Shown: piece after piece, positions 7,492 through 15,377 of the stretch
How positions within the stretch are numbered: the stretch's first letter is position 1
How the letters are laid out: every line of letters starts with the position of its first letter
NCBI GenBank assembly: GCA_030272835.1
Contig: SZOQ01000009.1
Coordinates: 1 to 30,694, forward strand
Reading direction: 5' to 3'
DNA: 30,694 nucleotides
From: 2-12-FULL-60-25 sp003576745
GTDB taxonomy: Bacteria > Patescibacteriota > Patescibacteriia > 2-12-FULL-60-25
Notes under the pieces: model-generated
Told to the model about the DNA's origin: nothing
Databases searched by the model: none
What the model saw: the letters and a program-made list of their open reading frames with translations, nothing else
Made by a program: the position numbers and the translations under genes

Positions 7492-8913
7492 ATGAAGCGA
7501 TTCAATAAGATTTTTGCCGTTTTCCTCACTCTTGTTCTGGTCGGTCAGGGATGCACAAAGGGTCCCACGCCCGAGGCCCAGCAGCTCTCCAAGCCCACAA
7601 CGCTCAATGTCTGGTCCGTCGTTGACGATATCGACGTCTACCAGCCCATCCTGAACGATTTTCGCGCGGCATTCCCGAATGTCGAAATCCGCTTCCGACG
7701 CTTCCGGCTCGAGGAATACGAGAATGAAATCCTCAATGCCTTGTCCGAAGACAAGGGACCGGATGTTTTTCTGATTCACAATACGTGGGTGGGAAAATAT
7801 CTCCCCAAAATTCAGCCGGCGCCGCCATCCGTACGCGTTGCCCAGCAGGTGGTTACCGGAACGGTGCGCAAACAGGTGGTGTATGAAGTCGTGGAAGCGA
7901 AAACAATCTCTCCGCGGCAATATCGCCAGGACTTTGTGGATACTGTGGCAAAAGACGGCATTCGGCGAGTGAATGTTTCCACGGTAGCGGATCAGCCGAA
8001 ATTCGAAGACCGCGTTGTCGCCATTCCCATGAGCGTGGATACGCTCGCCCTGTATTACAATAAAGACCTTTTGAACACAGCGGGCATTGCCACACCGCCG
8101 GAAGGCTGGGATCAGTTTCAGGCGCAGGTGCGACGGCTGGTGAGGCAGAATGCGCTCGGCGAAATCGTGCAGGCCGGCGCCGGTTTTGGAACCGGAAGCA
8201 ATGTGGAACGTTCGCCGGACATTATGGCGCTTCTCATGATGCAAAACGGTACGGTCATGGCGGACGATAACGGCTATCCCACGTTCGAACGCATTCCGCC
8301 AGATCTCGCGAGCGAACGCGATACGCCGCCCGCATTCGAGGCGCTCGGTTTTTACACGGATTTCGCGAATCCGTCCAAGGACGTGTATTCCTGGAATTTC
8401 TCCATGCCGAATTCCCTTGACGCTTTTATTCAGGGAAGTTCCGCTTTTTTCCTCGGGTATAGCTATCATCTTCCCGTTATCCGTGCCCGCGCGCCCAAAA
8501 TCAATCTCGGCATCACCAAGGTTCCGCAGATTACCGGCAATCCCGAAGTGAATTTTGCAAATTACTGGATGTGGACCGTTTCTAAAAAAGCGAAAAACTC
8601 GGATCTTGCCTGGCACTTCGTGAATTTTCTCACCAATGCCACGGAAGCGCCGAAATACCTCGAAGCCGCAAAACGTCCGGCAGCTCGGCGCGCTCTTTTA
8701 ACGAGCCAGCTCGAAGATGAAGATATCGGCGTGTTTTCATCGCAAGTCCTTACGGCAAAAAGCTGGTATCGCGGCGTGGATCCGAAAACCGCGGAGCTTG
8801 CCATTATAGATATGATTGACGGCGTTGTTCAGGGGACGCTTGATCCGCGCAATGCTCTTCGTCTTACATCCGAAAAAATTGCGCAGACTATTCAGGCGCC
8901 GAGGACACAATAG
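7492..8913 (+). CDS. Extracellular solute-binding lipoprotein (family 1, sugar type)
   Basis: This 473-residue protein starts with a short basic region, a hydrophobic segment and LVGQGC, giving a probable lipidated Cys at residue 21 (the -3 Gly makes the lipobox imperfect). The body has family 1 substrate-binding features: TTLNVWSVVDDIDVYQPILNDFRAAFP near the start, GPDVFLIHNTWVGKYL, VVAIPMSVDTLALYYNKDLLNTAGI, and FIQGSSAFFLGYSYHLP. Such proteins capture sugars or oligosaccharides for an ABC importer. No permease or ATPase gene is in the window, so it is an orphan, or its transporter is elsewhere. It is monocistronic with an extended -10 promoter. The TAG stop runs straight into a word array. 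Confidence 0.88.
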   Translation: MKRFNKIFAVFLTLVLVGQGCTKGPTPEAQQLSKPTTLNVWSVVDDIDVYQPILNDFRAAFPNVEIRFRRFRLEEYENEILNALSEDKGPDVFLIHNTWVGKYLPKIQPAPPSVRVAQQVVTGTVRKQVVYEVVEAKTISPRQYRQDFVDTVAKDGIRRVNVSTVADQPKFEDRVVAIPMSVDTLALYYNKDLLNTAGIATPPEGWDQFQAQVRRLVRQNALGEIVQAGAGFGTGSNVERSPDIMALLMMQNGTVMADDNGYPTFERIPPDLASERDTPPAFEALGFYTDFANPSKDVYSWNFSMPNSLDAFIQGSSAFFLGYSYHLPVIRARAPKINLGITKVPQITGNPEVNFANYWMWTVSKKAKNSDLAWHFVNFLTNATEAPKYLEAAKRPAARRALLTSQLEDEDIGVFSSQVLTAKSWYRGVDPKTAELAIIDMIDGVVQGTLDPRNALRLTSEKIAQTIQAPRTQ

Positions 8914-9350
8914 GGAAGTTGCGTAGTACGTAGTTGCGTAGGACGTGGTTGCGTAGAGGGGAGCACTATCTTCCCCGAACCCTATGCCCTTTGCCCTGGG
9001 TCTGTAGGATCGTAGGTCCGTAGGTTCGTAGGGCATGGGTTGTGAGCCATGCGGGAGGAGGGAGAAGAGAGTGGGAAGCAGGGCGTAGGGTGTGAGTCGT
9101 GAGGTATGGGTCGTGAGTCATGCGGAATACCTAAATCCGAAAATCCAATTACCAATTGCTCACTGCTAACAGCTCCCACCTACAATCTTCCACATAACCC
9201 ATAGCTCATAACCCGTAACCTGTTCCCATTTGCCCTTAGCCCTGGGTCTGTAGGATCGTAGGTCCGTAGGGCATGGGTTGTGAGGGATGGGGGGAGTTGC
9301 GTAAGGCATCCCTACGTTCCACGCAACTACGCCACTACGCAACCCCTGTT
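8914..9350. repeat. Word array upstream of the pilin cluster
   Basis: No gene is seen. The word families are TTGCGTAG/TACGTAG/GACGTGG (8918-8956), CCCTTTGCCCTGGGTCTG plus GTAGGATC/GTAGGTCC/GTAGG (8987-9024 and again about 9233-9271), GTGAGTCGTGAGG/ATGGGTC (about 9088-9122), AATTACCAATTGCTCACTGC (about 9148-9168) and CGCAACTACGCC (about 9322-9345). The array stops about 20 nt before the promoter of the next gene. Confidence 0.85.
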
Positions 9351-9372
9351 ACTACTGACCCGCGCGAGAACA

Positions 9373-9381
9373 TGCTAAAAT
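9373..9381 (+). promoter_or_regulatory. Extended -10 promoter of the Cys-rich pilin-like operon
   Basis: TGCTAAAAT ends 10 nt before the ATG at 9392, so the leader is only a few nt and there is no Shine-Dalgarno. Confidence 0.6.
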
Positions 9382-9391
9382 CCATACAGGT

Positions 9392-12112
9392 ATGAATCGG
9401 AGGACCGTTTTGTTCGGCCTTTCCGCAATCTTCGCGATTGCTTTCGTATTCTTTATTTTTCAAAAGGCCGATGCGGCGTTTCCGGCCTGCCAATGCTCCT
9501 GTATTTCGAGCGAAGATACGCAGAATCTGCTTCGGGTACCCCAGCCCGATGCAGCCTCCTGTTCTGCCACGGTATGTCCGGCCGCCTGCTCCGAAATCGG
9601 ATCGACGTTGGTGAGTACGGAATATAATGCGTCTAGCAATCGCTGCGTTTGCGGCTGTTCTAAAACAGCGCAATCTTGGACGTATGCCAAGAAAACGCCG
9701 GGAAGCGCTTCTTGTCTCGGGGACTGTTCAGAGGCCTGCGGCGGCTTGGCGAATGTCGATTCGAATCAAAATCAGTCCTTGAATACCGTCCAGATCGCCT
9801 GCATCACGAGTAGCGACTGTTCGGTGGGCCAGTTCAGCGCGTATAGCGACGTGTCCTGCATTTTTCAGCCGGTAGGGCCGAATGAAAATCCTTCATTATG
9901 GCCGCCGGATGGAAAAAAGCCCGTCTGCCAGATCGAGCCGACAAAGGAAAACGCGGATAAGGAATGCCAGAATTACGGAGGCGTTGCAAAAAACGGCATC
10001 TGCACCTTTATTTCAAGCGGGGAAAATCCGGAAGCATCGTTTAAGTCGAGGCCGTATATAAAGGCTGACGGGACATATGCCAATATCGATTTTACCAATA
10101 CATACGGAACCGCAGATGCGCTGAACACTGTTATCGATGCGTCGACAACGAAGGCGCCCAATGTGGCGGGCCTCTGCGAATTGTACGGAAAAACCCAAGG
10201 ATCCGGACGCTATCTCTGCATCAAAAGCAAAAAGAATACCTGTGGAACGGTTACGCCGCCGAGCAGCCTTACCATCAAAACCAAGAGCAGTTATGAGTGC
10301 GTTCTTACGTCCACGCTCGACGCGCAGGGTCTTGATAAGGGAAAGCTTTGTTTTCCGTCCACGGGAGGCCCTGCGGGCACGGATTATGCTGATCTCTGCA
10401 TTAATAAGCCCGGATCCCTTTGCTGCGCGCAGGCCGCCGGCGGCTGTTTAGGTAATCAGGATTGCTCGCTCGACGGGTCCATGATTTGCAAGGGAGCGAA
10501 TTTGAGCACACTCACGTACGGCACCTGCGAGTGGAATGTCGTTTGTGATCCGGCGGCTGTCGATCGCCGCTGCCGATACGCATCGCCGGCGGAAGTCGTG
10601 AACAATGAAATCTGTTCGCCGGAATCCATTTTGCAATCGGTTCAGCGCCGGTGCCCGAATCAGTCGCAGTATTGCTGCAAGGCCCCGGATACGCAGGCGC
10701 TTTCGAGCTGTGCCGCGGACATGAGCACGAACCTTACCTTTAATAGCGGCGGAAGGAGCTATAAGGATTATACGTGCATTACCGGCACGCAAATTCCCGA
10801 TTCCGAGTATGTTCCGGGAACGAAAACCTTGAAACATTGGGAAGACGGTGGAAACTGCCTGCGGAGCGATATTCCGGCTGGAGGGCAGGCCGGAGGGACG
10901 ACGATTACGCGTTGCGGCTCCGGACAAATATGCTGCAATGCCAAACAGCTGCAATTCACGCAGGACGTAAAGGATTTTTACAGCCGGCCGGGCGGGGGGC
11001 AGAATTGCGGCATCGGCACGCCGCAAAAAATTTGTACGGCCCCTTCGGCCATCGTTAAAGACGAGGCGGAAGCGCAAAAACGGGGATATCCCTCGCTGGA
11101 CGCGTATTATGCCGCGCTTGCAAGTTCCCCGGGATGCGACATTACGCCGTATAGTCCGAGCAGCTTTACGAACAATAAGGAATGCTTTACGGGATTCCTC
11201 TGCTGCATTCCCGATTATTCAACCGGCGCCGGTTTTTGCGCAAAGGATAGTGATTGCGATCCCAATAATTATTGCGCGCCGAACTCTTCGAATCCCGGAG
11301 CATGTAAAAAGTGCGATTTAGGCACGCGCCTGTGCGTTCCCGGCGGTTTGTTGGAAAAGCAATTATCCGACAGCAGCTGTTTTGTGCGGGCCACGGCACA
11401 GGGCGCAAAAACCGATCAGGCGCTGAATGTGAGCGGAGCCACGAAAGAAAGTTATTCCTGCCAGCTCGTATTTACAGAATCGCTTGGCGTGAACGGATGC
11501 GTCCCGCAGGGCTGTGATGCGGAAAACGCCGCGGGCGGCGCTGAAAGCGGCGCAACCTTCCAGTGCTGTCCGCCGGGCGTGGGTGCTGCGCCAGGCGCTG
11601 CAGCCGCGGCTCCGGCACCAGCCGCCGAGGCCGATGTAATTGCCCCGGGAACCATCGGGCTTCCGGCCTGCATCCGAAGCGGCCAATGCCAGCTCGGAGA
11701 CATCATTTGGACAGGCGCGCAATTTGCGAATTTTCTCATCAGCATTTCCGGCGCTGTCTTTTTGGCCATCTTTGTATACGGCGGCTTTTTGTACCTAACG
11801 GCAGGAGGCTCGGATGATCGCGTGGGCAAGGCCAAAAAGATGATCGTGCAGTCGACCATCGCCATGGTGCTCATGATGGGCGGATTCATTTTTATTCGCT
11901 TCATTCAGACATCACTTATTGCCACTTCCGCAGGGCAGGATGTATTAAGCGGCAGAGCCTGCGCCGAACTTTCCAACGATAAAACCCAGTATGCCTGTAT
12001 CTTTTTGACCACGGATCCCCAAAGCGATCCCAAAGGGTATGATGCAGAGGCAAAAGACCGCGGCTGTGAGCGCGGCAAATGTCCGGGAGCTTCCTTATGC
12101 TGTCCTCTGTAA
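9392..12112 (+). CDS. Giant Cys-rich secreted protein with a C-terminal VirB2-like hairpin
   Basis: The protein has 906 residues. Residues 1-30 are a signal peptide or anchor ending near ADAAFPAC. Residues 30-760 are an ectodomain with dozens of Cys and recurring modules that end in a double Cys: CPNQSQYCCKA, CGSGQICCNAK, CFTGFLCCIPD, TFQCCPPG. At about 770-845 are two membrane helices joined by a short basic loop (FVYGGFLYLTAGGSDDRVGKAKKMIVQS), the pattern of the TrbC/VirB2 pilins downstream. About 60 further residues hold another Cys module (CERGKCPGASLCC), so both ends probably lie outside the cell, held by disulfides. It heads a three-gene operon. A pilus tip, adhesin or pilus-assembly component is plausible but inferred. 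Confidence 0.85.
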   Translation: MNRRTVLFGLSAIFAIAFVFFIFQKADAAFPACQCSCISSEDTQNLLRVPQPDAASCSATVCPAACSEIGSTLVSTEYNASSNRCVCGCSKTAQSWTYAKKTPGSASCLGDCSEACGGLANVDSNQNQSLNTVQIACITSSDCSVGQFSAYSDVSCIFQPVGPNENPSLWPPDGKKPVCQIEPTKENADKECQNYGGVAKNGICTFISSGENPEASFKSRPYIKADGTYANIDFTNTYGTADALNTVIDASTTKAPNVAGLCELYGKTQGSGRYLCIKSKKNTCGTVTPPSSLTIKTKSSYECVLTSTLDAQGLDKGKLCFPSTGGPAGTDYADLCINKPGSLCCAQAAGGCLGNQDCSLDGSMICKGANLSTLTYGTCEWNVVCDPAAVDRRCRYASPAEVVNNEICSPESILQSVQRRCPNQSQYCCKAPDTQALSSCAADMSTNLTFNSGGRSYKDYTCITGTQIPDSEYVPGTKTLKHWEDGGNCLRSDIPAGGQAGGTTITRCGSGQICCNAKQLQFTQDVKDFYSRPGGGQNCGIGTPQKICTAPSAIVKDEAEAQKRGYPSLDAYYAALASSPGCDITPYSPSSFTNNKECFTGFLCCIPDYSTGAGFCAKDSDCDPNNYCAPNSSNPGACKKCDLGTRLCVPGGLLEKQLSDSSCFVRATAQGAKTDQALNVSGATKESYSCQLVFTESLGVNGCVPQGCDAENAAGGAESGATFQCCPPGVGAAPGAAAAAPAPAAEADVIAPGTIGLPACIRSGQCQLGDIIWTGAQFANFLISISGAVFLAIFVYGGFLYLTAGGSDDRVGKAKKMIVQSTIAMVLMMGGFIFIRFIQTSLIATSAGQDVLSGRACAELSNDKTQYACIFLTTDPQSDPKGYDAEAKDRGCERGKCPGASLCCPL

Positions 12113-12852
12113 GTTATCGCCGAAATACGCACGCTATTGCCGCTCTTTGGATGGTCGGGATGCTTGCGGCCATGGCCGTATTTAGTTTTATCGGCATACA
12201 TTCGGCGAGCGCAGCCGCCTGTCTTGATACGTCAAAACTCCCCGGCATTACGAGCGACTGCAAAGCCAGTGCCGCGGCCGATGAACTGGATACCAGCCAG
12301 TCTACCTATTGGTTCGATAATAAACTCACGACCGGCCCCGGCTGCGCGCCGAATATCTGCGCCGTAAAGCGAGGGAGCGCGCTGTGTGCGGCGCTCGCTA
12401 CATTCGCCAAGAAGACCGGCACATACCAATGCGTAACGACATGCGCAGGAGAGGCGCTATCGCAGAGCGTTCCGGTTGCCGGGAGCGCCTGCTTGTCTGG
12501 CCAGTTTTGCTGTGCCGTGACGGCCGCCCAACAGCAGGCGGCAGGCGGAGCCGCCGCCACTGCCGGCCAAAAAGCGCCTGTGACCGGCCCCAAAACGCTT
12601 CCCGATCCTTTGGGCGGTGTGAATATTCCCACGCTTATCGGCAATGTCATCCGTACCTTCGCGGGTGTGGCGGGATCCATCGCGCTTCTCATGTTCGTAT
12701 GGGGCGGGATTTCGTGGATTCTTTCCGGAGGGGAGCAGGCGAAAGTCGCACAGGCCAAAAAGACGCTGGTGAATGCTTCCATCGGCCTCGTGCTCATTTT
12801 TGCCGCCTTCAGTTTTGTCTCCGCCATTATCGACGCCATTCTGGCTGAATAA
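12097..12852 (+). CDS. Cys-containing secreted protein with VirB2-like hairpin
   Basis: This is a 251-residue protein. Its start overlaps the end of the previous gene by 16 nt, indicating translational coupling; an in-frame ATG at 12079 is the alternative. There is a signal peptide (WMVGMLAAMAVF...SASAA), then about 130 residues with roughly ten Cys including GQFCC. From about residue 170 the hairpin reads NVIRTFAGVAGSIALLMFVWGGISWILSGGEQAKVAQAKKTLVNASIGLVLIFAAFSFVSAIIDAI in pieces, matching the pilin pattern of helix, GG...SGG, KK loop, helix. It seems to be a smaller paralogue of the 906-residue protein. Confidence 0.82.
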   Translation: MLSSVSYRRNTHAIAALWMVGMLAAMAVFSFIGIHSASAAACLDTSKLPGITSDCKASAAADELDTSQSTYWFDNKLTTGPGCAPNICAVKRGSALCAALATFAKKTGTYQCVTTCAGEALSQSVPVAGSACLSGQFCCAVTAAQQQAAGGAAATAGQKAPVTGPKTLPDPLGGVNIPTLIGNVIRTFAGVAGSIALLMFVWGGISWILSGGEQAKVAQAKKTLVNASIGLVLIFAAFSFVSAIIDAILAE

Positions 12853-12856
12853 CGAT

Positions 12857-13618
12857 ATGCCATCACAAGGACAGCCGCATGTGTTCGCCTCCGTACTCGG
12901 AATGCTTGCTTTCGGTATTTTTTTGCCGGCCGCGGCTTTTGCCGTTACATGCCAGGAAGCGGTGAATCAGGTTTCTTCGGTTGGGGATGTGGGCATTTGT
13001 TTGACCCAGCCGAATCCTTCCAGCGCATTCAATGGAACGGAATTTTTTAGCCTTGCCAAAGTACAGGTTTCCTGTGACGGCCAGGGAGAAAGCTGTTATG
13101 TGAGCCCGGCATCTTTACAAACCGGCTATTATTGCAGTCAGCTCGGCAAACTCAAGGGTGTTACGGATGCGGCCTGTAAGAACGGGAGCGCATGTCCCGA
13201 AGGTCAGACAGCGCTTGCCTCGGATGCGAATGCGGATCCTTGCGTAGATGCCGGCGGACCGCGCACATGCTGTACCGCCTCGGCGATCGGGAGTCCCGCT
13301 GCCGGCGCAACAACGGCCGCGGCGGTAAGCGAAAAAGGAATCACGCGCACGTCCTTTGGCCTCAAGAATCCGCTTGGCCGACGCACGGTCCCGCAAATCC
13401 TCGGGAGCGTGGTCGGATGGCTCGGCACCTTTGCCGGAGGATTGTTTATGCTCTACCTCATTTGGGGAGGCGTTCAATGGATGGCTGCGGGAGGGAGTAC
13501 GGAACAGGTGGAAGCCGGGAGAAAAAAAATTATCGCCGCCGTGTCCGGTATCGTCGTTATTCTTTTGTCATATCTCATTGTCGATGCCGTAATCAGTTTT
13601 ACGACGATACGTCAGTAA
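12857..13618 (+). CDS. Cys-containing secreted protein with VirB2-like hairpin
   Basis: This 253-residue protein starts at the ATG 4 nt after the previous stop; the longer frame from 12773 would run through the upstream gene. A signal peptide (SVLGMLAFGIFLPAAAFAVTC) is followed by an ectodomain with Cys spaced as in its neighbours and a double Cys (GGPRTCC). The hairpin at about 190-250 reads GWLGTFAGGLFMLYLIWGGVQWMAAGG, STEQVEAGRKKIIAA and VSGIVVILLSYLIVDAVISF. It is the third and last Cys-rich member of the operon. No hairpin terminator follows; a word array begins near the stop. Confidence 0.82.
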   Translation: MPSQGQPHVFASVLGMLAFGIFLPAAAFAVTCQEAVNQVSSVGDVGICLTQPNPSSAFNGTEFFSLAKVQVSCDGQGESCYVSPASLQTGYYCSQLGKLKGVTDAACKNGSACPEGQTALASDANADPCVDAGGPRTCCTASAIGSPAAGATTAAAVSEKGITRTSFGLKNPLGRRTVPQILGSVVGWLGTFAGGLFMLYLIWGGVQWMAAGGSTEQVEAGRKKIIAAVSGIVVILLSYLIVDAVISFTTIRQ

Positions 13619-13960
13619 TCCGCTAGGATAGTAAGTCAGTACGTAAGTGGGGTAATAGGCGAAAAATCGTTTTAGAGTTTTAGGGTTGTAGAGTTCGAGG
13701 GTTCTGGGGTTGGGAATGAGTTTCGTGTCTTTGATAAACAGCACAAGGACCTACGGACCTACGATCCTACAGACCTAGGGCAAAGGGAACGGGTTACTGG
13801 TTACGGGTTCGGGTTACGGGCGCATGGCTTACAGACTACGGTCTTACGGACCTACGATCCTACAGACCTAGGGCAAAGGGAACGGGTTTCGGGGAAGATT
13901 ATGCTCCCCCTACGCAACTACGTCCTACGCAACCACGTACTCTTTCCCCCTACGCAACCC
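13619..13960. repeat. Word array between the Cys-rich and small pilin genes
   Basis: No gene is seen. The contents are TAGGGTT/GTAGAGT/TCGAGGG-type heptamers (13674-13715), a perfect 44-bp direct repeat at 13752-13795 and 13845-13888 (93-bp period), which is the inverse of the GTAGGATC/GTAGGTCC element at 4525, 8987 and 9233, and CTACGCAACTACGTC words (13909-13955). Confidence 0.88.
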
Positions 13961-13977
13961 CATCTTGACGGCCTTTC

Positions 13978-14036
13978 TCGACCCGTAAGAAGAAAAAATG
14001 TACAATAGAAGGCATCATGAAACAGAAAGGAGGTGA
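13978..14036 (+). promoter_or_regulatory. Promoter and strong ribosome site of the small-pilin operon
   Basis: TCGACC (13978-13983), 17 bp, TACAAT (14001-14006). Downstream, AAAGGAGGTGA (14026-14036) is a full match to the anti-Shine-Dalgarno and the strongest such site in the window, fitting a highly expressed structural protein. It lies 12 nt before the ATG at 14046, inside a 10-codon open frame. Confidence 0.65.
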
Positions 14037-14049
14037 CACATTGGCATGA
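14017..14049 (+). CDS. Possible 10-codon leader peptide
   Basis: The frame reads MKQKGGDTLA and its TGA overlaps the pilin start as ATGA. Its ATG would lie a few nt from the predicted transcription start, like the leaderless genes nearby, and its codons contain the ribosome site of the pilin. It could couple or tune pilin translation. It may equally be chance. Confidence 0.25.
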   Translation: MKQKGGDTLA

Positions 14050-14447
14050 CGCACACAACAAAGAAGATCGCGAGTTTCGCGGCTTCCGTTGCGCTCGCGG
14101 CTTCGATTGCGCTCCCAGGTGTCGCATTGGCTCAGGGAACCCTGAATTCCAATGATCTCGGCGTCGGCGCCATCCAGAGCGATATTAAACTCGGCGCGGG
14201 AGACGTCCGTCAAACAGCGGCCCGCCTTATTAACGTCGCGCTCGGATTCCTTGGCATTATCGCCGTTCTTATCGTACTGGTCGGCGGATTCAAATACATG
14301 CTCTCCGGCGGCAATGAGGAAAAGACGGCCGAAGCGCGGAAACTCATCGTATCCGGCATTATCGGTTTGGCCATCATCTTGTCCGCATGGGCAATTACGA
14401 GCTTCGTTATTTCTCGGCTCATCTCGGCGACGGCAGATACTCCGTAA
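14046..14447 (+). CDS. TrbC/VirB2-family pilin-like protein (1 of 4)
   Basis: This is a 133-residue protein. The signal peptide ends ALPGVALAQ; the mature part has a short amphipathic N-terminus, helix 1 (NVALGFLGIIAVLIVLVGGF), a tight KYMLSGGNEEKTAEARKLI loop and helix 2 (IIGLAIILSAWAITSFVI). This matches VirB2/TrbC pilins, which assemble into conjugative or type IV secretion pili at the membrane. In CPR bacteria they are common without a full secretion set and may form surface fibres. It is first in a four-gene tandem, with the best ribosome site in the window. The polymer role is inferred from the family. Confidence 0.88.
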   Translation: MTHTTKKIASFAASVALAASIALPGVALAQGTLNSNDLGVGAIQSDIKLGAGDVRQTAARLINVALGFLGIIAVLIVLVGGFKYMLSGGNEEKTAEARKLIVSGIIGLAIILSAWAITSFVISRLISATADTP

Positions 14448-14495
14448 ATACAGAACGCGCCTCATGCCTCTGCGTGGGGCGCCGGGCACTCTTCC

Positions 14496-14951
14496 ATGAA
14501 GCCTTTTCGATTCGCGGCCGTTCTCCTCGGCCTTGCACTCAGCATGGCGCCCATTGCGGGCGGCACCGCTTTGGTGCAGGCACAGGGGTTCGAATCCAAA
14601 GATACGGGGCTTGTCGAAGCGGGGCAGAAGGCCGGATTTAACACCCAGCTTCCATGTCGCACCGAACCCGGTGGATGCATTCCATTCTTCATCGGGACCG
14701 CGGTGAACGCTCTTCTCGGCATTTTCGGCGCGCTTTTCCTGGTCCTTATTTTATGGGGAGGCGTGCAGTATATGTTCGCCCAAGGGGAACCTGACCGTAT
14801 CAAGAAGGCAAAACAGACCATTATCAACGCCGTTCTCGGCATGATCATCGTGGCCGCATCTTACGCCATTGCGAACTTTGTTCTCACGACCATCTCCAGC
14901 GCCACCGGGGGCGGAGGAGGCGCAGAAACAGGCGCGCAAACGAGCCCCTAA
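14496..14951 (+). CDS. TrbC/VirB2-family pilin-like protein (2 of 4)
   Basis: This 151-residue protein has a signal peptide (...GGTALVQAQ), an N-terminal region with two Cys (PCRTEPGGC), helix 1 (AVNALLGIFGALFLVLILWGG), loop VQYMFAQGEPDRIKKAKQ and helix 2 (AVLGMIIVAASYAIANFVL). The tail is Gly-rich and ends AQTSP, the same ending as the next gene. The Cys pair makes it intermediate between the large Cys-rich proteins and the small pilins. An 11-codon frame (14464-14499) ends by overlapping its start as ATGA. No Shine-Dalgarno is evident. Confidence 0.86.
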   Translation: MKPFRFAAVLLGLALSMAPIAGGTALVQAQGFESKDTGLVEAGQKAGFNTQLPCRTEPGGCIPFFIGTAVNALLGIFGALFLVLILWGGVQYMFAQGEPDRIKKAKQTIINAVLGMIIVAASYAIANFVLTTISSATGGGGGAETGAQTSP

Positions 14952-14955
14952 CCGT

Positions 14956-15369
14956 ATGAAAGCCGCTCTCCAACGAGCAATCCTGTTCGGCACACCCCTC
15001 TTTTTTCTTCCGCGTGCGGCTCTTGCCCAGGGGAAGAGCTTTGTGGACAGAATCCGTAGCGGGGTAAATACCGCAGGCGCTCCCGCAGGCCTCACCCAGT
15101 CGGCGCCGCTCGAGGTCCTTATCGGCAATCTCATTAATGCGGCGCTCGGATTCGTTGGCGTTGTCTTGCTGGGCGTGCTCCTGTATGCAGGATTTTTGTG
15201 GATGACGGCGGGAGGAAACGTGGACCAAGTGAAAAAGGCGAAAGCGATGATTACCAATTCCGTCGTCGGCCTCGTGATCGTGGCGGCGTCATTCGCCATT
15301 GCGAATTTCGTATTAGGCGCTATCACGGGCGCAACGACAGGCGGCGGTGGCGCGCAAACGTCACCTTAA
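14956..15369 (+). CDS. TrbC/VirB2-family pilin-like protein (3 of 4)
   Basis: This is a 137-residue protein starting at the ATG 4 nt after the previous stop; the upstream in-frame extension overlaps the previous gene. The signal peptide ends PRAALAQ. Helix 1 is NAALGFVGVVLLGVLLYAGF, the loop LWMTAGGNVDQVKKAK and helix 2 NSVVGLVIVAASFAIANFVL, with the Gly-rich tail ending AQTSP. The loop and both helices are nearly identical to the next gene, pointing to a recent duplication. Confidence 0.88.
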   Translation: MKAALQRAILFGTPLFFLPRAALAQGKSFVDRIRSGVNTAGAPAGLTQSAPLEVLIGNLINAALGFVGVVLLGVLLYAGFLWMTAGGNVDQVKKAKAMITNSVVGLVIVAASFAIANFVLGAITGATTGGGGAQTSP

Positions 15370-15377
15370 TCCAGCTT

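Noticed and set aside
7477..8616. 379-residue minus-strand frame opposite the solute-binding gene
   Set aside because: It is the antisense of a clear lipoprotein gene, with Arg/His-rich composition typical of a shadow frame.
14152..14499. 115-residue frame overlapping the first pilin
   Set aside because: Out of frame with a clear pilin and Arg/Ser-rich; only its last 11 codons are of interest as a possible coupling frame.
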